Below, piece after piece: positions 55,904-64,000 of a DNA stretch of 64,000 bases. Below the pieces are notes generated by a model. The model searched no databases and had not been told where the DNA came from. It was given only the letters and a program-made list of their open reading frames with translations. The stretch covers positions 1-64,000 of the forward strand of contig JABDLJ010000017.1 of the NCBI GenBank assembly GCA_013003075.1, given 5' to 3'. The translations under genes were made by a program, and so were the position numbers. Position 1 is the first letter of the stretch. Each line of letters begins with the position of its first letter. The DNA comes from Paracoccaceae bacterium (GTDB lineage Bacteria; Pseudomonadota; Alphaproteobacteria; Rhodobacterales; Rhodobacteraceae).

Positions 55904-56809
55904 CTACCCAACCACCTCACTAAACTCCCGCCATTCCCCCTTGCTCATGCCGGAGGTTTCCTGCGTCACTTTCTCACCCTTAAGCATACGGCGCAGGCAA
56001 TCAATCGCTTTTGACGAGAGCGTGGCGCCACCCATGCGGTAATCCTCGAAGGCGCCGTAGGCGGCCGGCACCCAGTCCTTGACCACGTTGCAGATCGTGT
56101 CGGCATAGACCCGGATCTCGTATTGCGCGTGCGCGTCGGCGCGCAGGCGCAGGAAGTGGAACAGGTTGTGCAGGTCCACCTTCCAGTACCACTGGGTGTA
56201 GATGTTGGCGGGCAGGTTCATGCGCGCCAGCTCTCGCGCGAGGCCCTGCTGGCCGTCCTGGCTGAGCATCTCTTCGTAGTGGTCATAGCTGCGCCCGGCG
56301 TCGGACTTGAGGATTTCCAGCACGCGTTCGGCCTCGGCCCCGGTCAGCACCTCGCCCCGGCCCTGGTTGTTGACCGAGGATTGCGCGGCAAGGGCGTCGG
56401 GCTGGGGAATGTAGAACTCGCGGTCCAGGATCGAGTAGCGGGCGGAGTATTCGTTGACGTTGGCGGTGCGGTGGCGGATCCACTGGCGGGCGACGAAGAC
56501 CGGCAGTTTGACGTGCAGCTTGATCTCGCACATCTCGAACGGGGTAGAGTGCCAGTGGCGCATCAGGTAGCGGATCAGCCCCTCGTCGTTCTGCACCGAT
56601 TTCGTGCCCTTGCCATAGCTGACGCGGGCCGCTTGCGTGATCGCGGCGTCGTCGCCCATATAGTCGATGACGCGGACGAAGCCGTGGTCGAGCACCTGGT
56701 GCGCGCGGTAGAGATGCGCCTCCATCCCCGGCGCGACGGTGCGCAGGGTGGGCTGCGGGTTGGCGCGCAGGGCGTCGATTTCGGCCTGCTGTTCGGGCGA
56801 GAGGGGCAT
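55904..56809 (-). CDS. thyX: FAD-dependent thymidylate synthase
   Basis: A 301-residue ThyX converting dUMP to dTMP with FAD and NADPH. The ThyX motif is visible as [15 protein letters not shown], with the FAD-site WIRHR and the following [15 protein letters not shown]. The ATG at 56809 ([12 protein letters not shown]) is used; an in-frame ATG 51 codons upstream adds only Arg/Pro-rich residues. The last 100 bases, coding for [20 protein letters not shown], are less GC-rich than the rest, next to the AT-rich gene. No thyA is seen in the window. Confidence 0.96.
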   Translation of the reverse strand: MPLSPEQQAEIDALRANPQPTLRTVAPGMEAHLYRAHQVLDHGFVRVIDYMGDDAAITQAARVSYGKGTKSVQNDEGLIRYLMRHWHSTPFEMCEIKLHVKLPVFVARQWIRHRTANVNEYSARYSILDREFYIPQPDALAAQSSVNNQGRGEVLTGAEAERVLEILKSDAGRSYDHYEEMLSQDGQQGLARELARMNLPANIYTQWYWKVDLHNLFHFLRLRADAHAQYEIRVYADTICNVVKDWVPAAYGAFEDYRMGGATLSSKAIDCLRRMLKGEKVTQETSGMSKGEWREFSEVVG

Positions 56810-56976
56810 GGGGCGCGTCCTTGTCTGATCCGTGAGTCGCAGGCCACTATATCTATGGGGCAAAGGCGTGGGAACCACGATATGAGGGGTTTTGCGATTG
56901 CGAAGGCGCGGGGCTGGCCGGGGGCGGCGTGGCGGCCTAGGTTTGGGGGGAACACGCAGCAAGGGAGGTGCGGCCA

Positions 56977-57405
56977 GTGTCGCTGAAATATCTGCATACG
57001 ATGGTCCGGGTGAAGGATCTGGAGAAATCGATGGCGTTCTACGAGCTTCTGGGCCTGAAAGAGACCCGGCGGTGGGACAACGAGAATGGGCGCTTTTCGC
57101 TGGTCTTCATGGCGGCGCCGGGGGACGAGGATTGCCCGCTGGAGCTGACCCATAACTGGGATGGCGACGAGGGGCTGCCCTCGGACAGCCGGCATTTCGG
57201 GCACCTTGCCTACAGGACCTCCGATATCTACGCGCTGTGCCAGCACCTTATGGACAACGGCGTGACGATCAACCGGCCGCCGCGCGACGGGCACATGGCC
57301 TTCGTGCGCTCGCCCGACAACATCTCGGTGGAGCTTTTGCAGGAGGGCGACGACCTGCCGCCGCAAGAACCCTGGGCCAGCATGCAGAACACCGGCCATT
57401 GGTAA
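56977..57405 (+). CDS. gloA: Lactoylglutathione lyase (glyoxalase I)
   Basis: A 142-residue VOC enzyme isomerising the methylglyoxal-glutathione hemithioacetal. It carries [20 protein letters not shown] with the metal His, [24 protein letters not shown] and the final Glu ligand in NISVELLQ. The GTG at 56977 is used because GGGAGG lies eight bases upstream. The DUF1194 gene that follows starts within its last codons. Suits methylglyoxal detoxification. Confidence 0.93.
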   Translation: MSLKYLHTMVRVKDLEKSMAFYELLGLKETRRWDNENGRFSLVFMAAPGDEDCPLELTHNWDGDEGLPSDSRHFGHLAYRTSDIYALCQHLMDNGVTINRPPRDGHMAFVRSPDNISVELLQEGDDLPPQEPWASMQNTGHW

Positions 57406-58103
57406 GTGCATGGGCCAAAGCGGCGGTACTGGCAGCGCTTTTCGCGCTGCCGGGTCCGGCTTTGGCCTGCCGGCTGGCGCTATTGCTGGCGCTCGATGTG
57501 TCGTCCTCGGTGGATTCGCGCGAGGACCGCTTGCAGCGCGCCGGTCTGGCCGCGGCGCTTCTGGATCCAAAGGTGCAGTCGGCTTTCCTGGCGATACCGG
57601 GCGAGCCGGTGGCGCTGGCGGCCTTTGAGTGGAGCGGCAAGTCGCAGCAGCACCCGGTTCTGGGCTGGACACTGATCGAAGGCGCCGGTGACCTTTTGCG
57701 CGCGGCCGAGACCATCGAGGCCTCGGAGCGGCGACAGGACGCGTTTCCCACGGCGCTGGGCTATGCGCTGGGCCATGCGGCAGGGGTTTTCCAGTCCGCA
57801 CCTTCCTGCGGCCGACGGGCGCTGGATGTCAGCGGCGACGGGGTCAACAACCACGGCTTCAAGCCGGTGCACGCCTATCGCCATTTTCCGCTGGACGGCA
57901 TTACCGTGAACGCGCTGGCGATCGGCGGGTCGGTTCCCACCGATTACCTTCTGTCCTATTTCGAGCGCGAAGTCATTCGCGGCCCCGGCGCCTTTGCGAT
58001 TGAGGCGGCCGATTACGACGATTTCGCGCGCGCCATGAAACGCAAGTTGCTGCTGGAGCTGTCCGACCGGGTCGTCAGCGACGCCGGCGAGGCGCGGCCA
58101 TGA
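57399..58103 (+). CDS. DUF1194 VWA-like secreted protein (copy 1)
   Basis: A 234-residue protein of the DUF1194 (VWA-like) family. A signal peptide (AVLAALFALPGPALAC) precedes a von Willebrand A fold with the metal-dependent adhesion-site motif DxSxS in LALDVSSSVDSRED, and later RALDVSGDGVNN. The TTG at 57399 overlaps the gloA stop by seven bases; no ATG yields a complete signal peptide. The stop overlaps the second copy (ATGA). Function unknown; periplasmic protein-protein interaction is inferred. Confidence 0.85.
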   Translation: MVSAWAKAAVLAALFALPGPALACRLALLLALDVSSSVDSREDRLQRAGLAAALLDPKVQSAFLAIPGEPVALAAFEWSGKSQQHPVLGWTLIEGAGDLLRAAETIEASERRQDAFPTALGYALGHAAGVFQSAPSCGRRALDVSGDGVNNHGFKPVHAYRHFPLDGITVNALAIGGSVPTDYLLSYFEREVIRGPGAFAIEAADYDDFARAMKRKLLLELSDRVVSDAGEARP

Positions 58104-58921
58104 GCCTGGCGCGCACCCGGCCCGGTACGCGCGCCTTCTGCGCGGCGCTCATCTGGGCGGCGGTGGGGCTGTCGAGCCTGGCCACGCAGGGCCAGGCGGC
58201 ATGCCGGCAGGCGCTGGTGATAGCGCTCGATGTCTCGGGCTCGGTCGATGAGGCCGAATACGTGCTGCAACTGGCGGGGCTGGCCACCGCGCTGGAGAAC
58301 CCCGCCGTGCAGGAGGCGCTGTTCGCGATGCCCGACGCGCCGGTGTGGCTGTTTGTCTTCGAGTGGTCCTCGGGGCGCTATCAGCGCGATATCGTGGACT
58401 GGACCGCGCTTGCGAGCGCCGCGGATCTGGCGCGCGTCTCGGCGCAGCTGCGCTTGTGGCGCCGTGCGCCGGCGCCCGAAAGCACCGGGATCGGCGCGGC
58501 GCTGCAATATGCCGCCGGGGTGTTCACGCGCGGGCCGTTCTGCTGGCGCAACACGCTGGATGTGTCGGGCGATGGCAAGAACAACGACTGGCCGGTGCCG
58601 CGCGATGTGCTGGAAAGCGGCATCCTGGAGCCGGTCACCATCAACGGACTGATCATCGGGCAGGAACTTTTCCGCGGTGACGATGAACGCGCGGCCAGCG
58701 TGGCCGAATTATCCGCCTACTATTCCGCCAATGTCATCCGGGGGCCGGGCGCATTCGTCGAGGTGGCGCTTGGATATGAGGACTATGCAAATGCAATGAC
58801 GCGCAAGCTTTTGCGCGAGCTGAACGCGCCGCCGATGGGCGCCCTGCCTCCGCAGACAGCGCCGCAGCGCCGGGCGGTGATGGGCCTTCGGCGCGCCGCC
58901 TTCGGTGGGGCCGGTCAGTAG
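58100..58921 (+). CDS. DUF1194 VWA-like secreted protein (copy 2)
   Basis: A 273-residue relative of the preceding protein: signal peptide about 1-34 ending GQAAC, MIDAS motif IALDVSGSVDEAEY, DVSGDGKNND and the common VIRGPGAFVEVA near the end. The two copies share these blocks but differ elsewhere, so the pair is an old tandem duplication retained as an operon. The 3' end overlaps the convergent MarR gene by seven bases. Confidence 0.87.
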   Translation: MSLARTRPGTRAFCAALIWAAVGLSSLATQGQAACRQALVIALDVSGSVDEAEYVLQLAGLATALENPAVQEALFAMPDAPVWLFVFEWSSGRYQRDIVDWTALASAADLARVSAQLRLWRRAPAPESTGIGAALQYAAGVFTRGPFCWRNTLDVSGDGKNNDWPVPRDVLESGILEPVTINGLIIGQELFRGDDERAASVAELSAYYSANVIRGPGAFVEVALGYEDYANAMTRKLLRELNAPPMGALPPQTAPQRRAVMGLRRAAFGGAGQ

Positions 58922-59412
58922 ATGTAGCGGATCTGGTCGGTCCAGTAGCGCTCGACCCGTTGCAGCGAGGTGATGATCGTCTCCATCCCTTTCTGGTCGA
59001 TCGCGCCTTTTTCCTGCAGCCCGGTGGCGTGGCGTTCGAAAAGGTCCTTGACCATCTGGCGGATCTTCTGGCCGCGCTCGGTCAGGCTGACACGCACAGA
59101 GCGGCGGTCCACATCGCAGCGCTGGTGATGCATGAAGCCCATTTCGACCAGTTTCTTCAGGTTGTAGGAGACGTTCGAGCCCTGGTAGTAACCGCGGCTT
59201 TTCAGCTCTCCGGCGGTGACCTCGTTGTCACCGATGTTGAATAGCAAGAGCGCCTGCACCGGATTGATCTCCAGCACGCCGACGCGCTCGAACTCATCCT
59301 TGATGACATCCAAAAGCAACCGGTGTAGCCGTTCGACCAGAACGAGGTTTTCCAGGTAAAGCGACATGAAACTGCGATCGGCCTCAGCCTCAAGCGCTTG
59401 ATACATACTCAT
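58915..59412 (-). CDS. MarR-family winged-helix regulator, LdtR-like
   Basis: A 165-residue transcription factor with a winged helix: INPVQALLLFNIGDNEVTAG, recognition helix RGYYQGSNVSYNLKKLVEMG, and the wing CDVDRRSVRVSLTERG, framed by helical dimerisation segments. The pattern resembles the LdtR subgroup of alphaproteobacterial MarR proteins, which control cell-wall and stress genes. Its own promoter region is 59413-59504. The target genes are not evident. Confidence 0.88.
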   Translation of the reverse strand: MSMYQALEAEADRSFMSLYLENLVLVERLHRLLLDVIKDEFERVGVLEINPVQALLLFNIGDNEVTAGELKSRGYYQGSNVSYNLKKLVEMGFMHHQRCDVDRRSVRVSLTERGQKIRQMVKDLFERHATGLQEKGAIDQKGMETIITSLQRVERYWTDQIRYIY

Positions 59413-59504
59413 TTACCGTCTCCGATACTTGCTGCTCGGAGATGGAAATCGCAGCAAAACCCCAAAATTCAGTTAAACTTGGCGAGGATTATTTCAGCGC
59501 GATT

Positions 59505-59761
59505 TCACTGCGAATTGGCGTGTGCGGCGATATTTGCGACAAGCGGCGCAAACCGCGCCGGGGCGTCGGCCTGACCCGACACCCACTGGTAGAGATCGTG
59601 GTCGTTTTCCGACAAAAGCGCTTCGTAAAGCGCGATATCCTCGTCCCCCAGATCGCCGCGCATCGCATCGAACCAGCCGCCCAGGATCAGGTCCATTTCC
59701 TTGATGCCCCGGCGCCACGAGCGAATCTTGAGCCGCTTCAGGCGATGCTCGCGCGCCTCGC

Positions 59762-59765
<4 letters not shown>
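59505..59765 (-). CDS. sdhE: Succinate dehydrogenase flavinylation factor SdhE
   Basis: An 86-residue SdhE/Sdh5 (DUF339) protein that helps attach FAD to SdhA. The family core is clear: RLKIRSWRRGIKEMDLILGG, then GWFDAMRGDL, YEALLSENDHDLYQW. The ATG at 59765 overlaps the end of the upstream XRE-regulator gene as ATGA. No sdh genes are in the window. The length is typical. Confidence 0.93.
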
Positions 59766-61457
<1,692 letters not shown>

Positions 61458-61466
61458 GAGGCAGTC

Positions 61467-61862
61467 ATGGCCGGGGAGTTGCCGGAGTATTACTTCAGGA
61501 TCCGCGAAAACGGCGCGGCGGTCTTCCGGGTGGATACCGAGAACCGCCACCGCCGGATCGAGATGGACCAGATCGCGGTCGTCAACGTCAAGAACGGCGA
61601 TATCAAGCCGCATGGCCAGCGCGAACTCAGCGACGCTGACAGTGCCCGGATCGAGACCTGGCTGGCGGACCGCCAGGCGCTTCTGGCACAGCGTGATGTC
61701 GATGACATTCACCGCACGATCGATCATCTGAACCTGACGGCGCAGTGGGCGCAGCAGCGCGCCAGCGAGGAGCAGCTTGAAGACGTCACCGACGCGCTGC
61801 TGCTGGCAATGCACGACCTGCGCTCGGTGCTGGTGCGCAAGAAGGCCGACCGGCTGGGCTAG
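61467..61862 (+). CDS. Conserved hypothetical protein
   Basis: A 131-residue soluble protein with an N-terminal beta-rich part (YYFRIRENGAAVFRVDTENR, then HRRIEMDQIAVVNVKNG) and a helical C-terminal half (QLEDVTDALLLAMHDLRSVL). It begins nine bases after the aminotransferase stop, so it is in the same operon. I recognise it only as a family of alphaproteobacterial unknowns; no motif gives a function. Confidence 0.78.
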   Translation: MAGELPEYYFRIRENGAAVFRVDTENRHRRIEMDQIAVVNVKNGDIKPHGQRELSDADSARIETWLADRQALLAQRDVDDIHRTIDHLNLTAQWAQQRASEEQLEDVTDALLLAMHDLRSVLVRKKADRLG

Positions 61863-61997
61863 ACGCTTCGGCCGATCTTCGCCTGCCCCGATCTGCCGCG
61901 ACAGGCAGGGTCTTGCGCAGTGCGCGTTGTGACGCAGTTGTCAGCACTTGCAGGCGCGCTTAGGTGTGGTGCGATCAAAGTTCGAAGGAGCTCTTTT

Positions 61998-63302
61998 GTG
62001 AAACGCCGAAGTTTCCTGGCCGCCACTGGCGCGGCCCTTCTTGCCCCGCGTGTCAGCTTTGCCAGCAGCACGGTGCTAAGCGCCGGGCCGGTGGTTGCGC
62101 AGATCCTGCCCGAAGGCGACGGGACCACGGCGACTTGGGGGCTGAATGGCTCGACCCCCGGGCCGGCGTTGCGATTGGCGCAGGGCGAGCGGGCCGAGAT
62201 CACCTTCGAGAACGGACTGATGCAACCCTCGGCGCTGCACTGGCACGGCATCCGGCTGGAAAACGCGATGGACGGGGTGCCCGGGCTGACCCAGGACGCG
62301 GTGCCGCCGGGTGGCCGCTTCGACTACAGCTTTGTCCCGCCCGATGCCGGAACCTACTGGTATCATTCGCATAACCGGTCATGGGAGCAGGTGGCGCGCG
62401 GCATCTACGGGCCACTGATCGTCGAAGAGACGACGCCGCCGGATGTCGATCACGACGTGATCGTGATGGTGGATGACTGGCGGCTGAGCGAGACCGGCGA
62501 GCAGTTGGGGGGCTACGACGACCTGCACGACCGGGCCCATGCCGGGCGGATGGGAAACTACGCTCGGGCGCTCGTCGATCCCGCCGTGCAGTTACGCCAG
62601 GGCGAACGGGTGCGGCTGCGGCTGATCAACGTCGCCACCGACCGGGTCTTCCCGGTGCAGATAGACGGGATCAAGGGCCGCATCGTCGCGCTGGACGGGA
62701 TGCCCCTGCCCGCGCCCGCCCCGATCGGCGATATCCTGCTGGCGCCGGCGCAGCGCATCGACATCATCGCGGACGTGACCGGCGCCGAACAGCTTGGCTT
62801 TGTATTTCCGACCCGCGATGGGCCTTACGATCTGGGCGCGATCCCGGTCTCAGGCGTGCGCAGCGGTCCGGCGCGGGGCGATATCGCGGCGCTGCCGGGC
62901 AATCCGGGCCACAGCCTCGATCTGGAGGCGGCGAGCGAGGTTCCGCTGCGCATGGAGGGCGGCGCGATGGGCGGGCGGCACTCCGGCAGCGATGTCTGGG
63001 CGTTCAACGGCGTCTCGGACCTTCTGGAGGCGCCGCTGCGACGCTTTGAGCGGGGCGAGACGGCGCGCTTCAGACTGGTCAACGACACCCGCTGGGCGCA
63101 TGGCATCCACCTGCACGGGCATCATTTCCACGAACTGGGCCCGGACGGCGCGCCGGGCGCGCTGCGCGACACCACGCTGGTCGAGCCGGGCGCCAGCATC
63201 GAGATTGCCGCCGTGATGGACAATCCCGGAAAGTGGCTTTTGCATTGCCACATGCTGGGCCACCAGGCGGCGGGGATGCGCACCTGGGTCGAAGTGGCCT
63301 AG
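61998..63302 (+). CDS. Multicopper oxidase, Tat-exported
   Basis: A 434-residue multicopper oxidase. The start GTG at 61998 has AAGGAG seven bases upstream and gives a Tat signal MKRRSFLAATGAALLA. Copper ligand blocks: HWHG at 81-84, YHSH at about 122-125, HGIHLHGHHFHEL, and the C-terminal HCHMLGHQAAGM with the axial Met of type 1 copper. Family members include copper-detoxifying cuprous oxidases and laccase-like enzymes; no copper-resistance neighbours are nearby, so the substrate is open. The signal and ligands are complete. Confidence 0.93.
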   Translation: MKRRSFLAATGAALLAPRVSFASSTVLSAGPVVAQILPEGDGTTATWGLNGSTPGPALRLAQGERAEITFENGLMQPSALHWHGIRLENAMDGVPGLTQDAVPPGGRFDYSFVPPDAGTYWYHSHNRSWEQVARGIYGPLIVEETTPPDVDHDVIVMVDDWRLSETGEQLGGYDDLHDRAHAGRMGNYARALVDPAVQLRQGERVRLRLINVATDRVFPVQIDGIKGRIVALDGMPLPAPAPIGDILLAPAQRIDIIADVTGAEQLGFVFPTRDGPYDLGAIPVSGVRSGPARGDIAALPGNPGHSLDLEAASEVPLRMEGGAMGGRHSGSDVWAFNGVSDLLEAPLRRFERGETARFRLVNDTRWAHGIHLHGHHFHELGPDGAPGALRDTTLVEPGASIEIAAVMDNPGKWLLHCHMLGHQAAGMRTWVEVA

Positions 63303-63318
63303 GGCGCGCATCGGCGGA

Positions 63319-64000
63319 CTAGCCGTCGGATTGCAGATCGCGGCGGATCGCACTCTCTGCCAACGCGGCCCATTGGGCATACATCAGCGGGCCGGGATGC
63401 ACCCCGTCGCTGGCCATCGCCTCGGGGCCAAGGCTGAACTCCATCGGCAGGTAGTGGGTGCCCGGCGTTTGGTCCAGCAATGCCTGCAGCGCGGCGTCGA
63501 AGCGCAGCGTGCGGGCCGAAAGCGCGCCGCGCAAGGGCTCTGGCAGCCGGGCAAGCTCGCGCACCGGCGGGAAACCCGAATAGTAGACCTCGCGAACCGA
63601 AAAACGTTTGTGCAGCAGCGTGATCACCTGGCGCGTCGCCTTCATCCAGCGGGCCTGCGGAATGCCATTCTTGGCATCGTTGATCCCAAGCGCGACGAGC
63701 GCGATATCGAAGGCTGCGGGCGGGGTTCTCTGCAAGCGGCGCACCGCCTGCGAAGTGGTCTCGCCCGAGCGCGCGATCAGTCGCCAACGCACCAGGTAAT
63801 CGGTGGCAAGCCGGCTGCTAAGTTGGCCCGAAAGCGCTTCGCTTTGATCCCTAGCGCCGACACCCGCCGCGCCGCTGTCACCGACGATCAAAAGCCGCAA
63901 AGGGGGGCCATTTCCGATCTCGCCGGCGCGCAGGCCAGCCGCTTCGGGCAGACGTTCGACGCGCAGCGAGACATACGCGGCCTGCGCGGCCACGAAAGGT
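63319..64000 (-). CDS. SGNH/GDSL hydrolase, 5' end outside window
   Basis: A GDSL-family esterase read on the minus strand, open to the window edge (GTG at 63993 is unlikely to be the true start because the upstream frame PFVAAQAAYV looks like a hydrophobic N-terminus). The conserved blocks are present: LLIVGDSGAAGVGA (nucleophile Ser), LVALGINDAKNG (Asn/Asp) and SDGVHPG (Asp-x-x-His). It converges with the multicopper oxidase gene. Substrate unknown. Confidence 0.9.
   Translation of the reverse strand, partial: PFVAAQAAYVSLRVERLPEAAGLRAGEIGNGPPLRLLIVGDSGAAGVGARDQSEALSGQLSSRLATDYLVRWRLIARSGETTSQAVRRLQRTPPAAFDIALVALGINDAKNGIPQARWMKATRQVITLLHKRFSVREVYYSGFPPVRELARLPEPLRGALSARTLRFDAALQALLDQTPGTHYLPMEFSLGPEAMASDGVHPGPLMYAQWAALAESAIRRDLQSDG

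Overview
The window looks like the chromosome of a marine alphaproteobacterium of the Rhodobacteraceae (Roseobacter group). This rests on the high GC content, GTG and TTG starts with clear Shine-Dalgarno sequences, an alphaproteobacterial-type LexA box (GTTC-N7-GTTC), and gene families typical of that group: DUF1194, DUF2842, DUF2065 with HflKC, PhaR/PhaP/PhaC/PhaZ, an LdtR-like MarR regulator, and a conserved acidic protein with a VSYGTFSCTLEGF start. No rRNA, tRNA or CRISPR array was found.

Layout. 1-6 kb: xseA (partial), purD, a secreted FG-GAP protein coupled to a 2Fe-2S ferredoxin, an orphan DnaE2-like OB-fold protein behind a LexA box, then a cdsA/plsC-like phospholipid pair. 6-12 kb: htrA, DUF2065, hflC, hflK, gor and rpiA on the minus strand (envelope quality control and redox). 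12-25.5 kb: housekeeping genes sdaA, nadD, dacB, an EamA permease, thiamine diphosphokinase, a 757-residue acidic protein, purA, secG, a methyltransferase and pyrG. 26-37 kb: a long plus-strand catabolic cluster. It holds a PAAT-type ABC importer, two PuuA-like glutamate ligases, a glutamine-amidotransferase-type hydrolase, a PuuB-like oxidase and an omega-aminotransferase, and fits the gamma-glutamyl route for putrescine or a related amine. 37-41.5 kb: the polyhydroxyalkanoate locus, with TGC-rich palindromes in front of phaR, phaP and phaC/phaZ that are probable PhaR operators. 41.4-47 kb: glyoxalase-like protein, two alpha/beta hydrolases, MFS transporter, thrS. 47-49 kb: a GGDEF-EAL gene split by an in-frame TAG. 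49.5-52 kb: a compact bufferin-type cluster (DUF2282 precursor, DUF692/MNIO enzyme, DUF2063 partner, DoxX membrane protein). 52-57 kb: small proteins, cspA, an AT-rich PD-(D/E)xK nuclease-like gene also split by an in-frame TAG, and thyX. 57-64 kb: gloA, two DUF1194 proteins, a MarR regulator, sdhE coupled to an XRE regulator, an aminotransferase, a Tat-type multicopper oxidase and an SGNH hydrolase cut by the window edge.

Points that deserve a second look: the SOS box in front of the orphan DnaE2 OB-fold protein; the bufferin-type RiPP cluster; two genes broken (or read through) at single TAG codons; a permease whose best start codon is ATC; the AT-rich insertion abutting the thyX stop codon; and the repeated PhaR-type operators. 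All assignments come from reading the sequence and from memory of the protein families; no database search was run.
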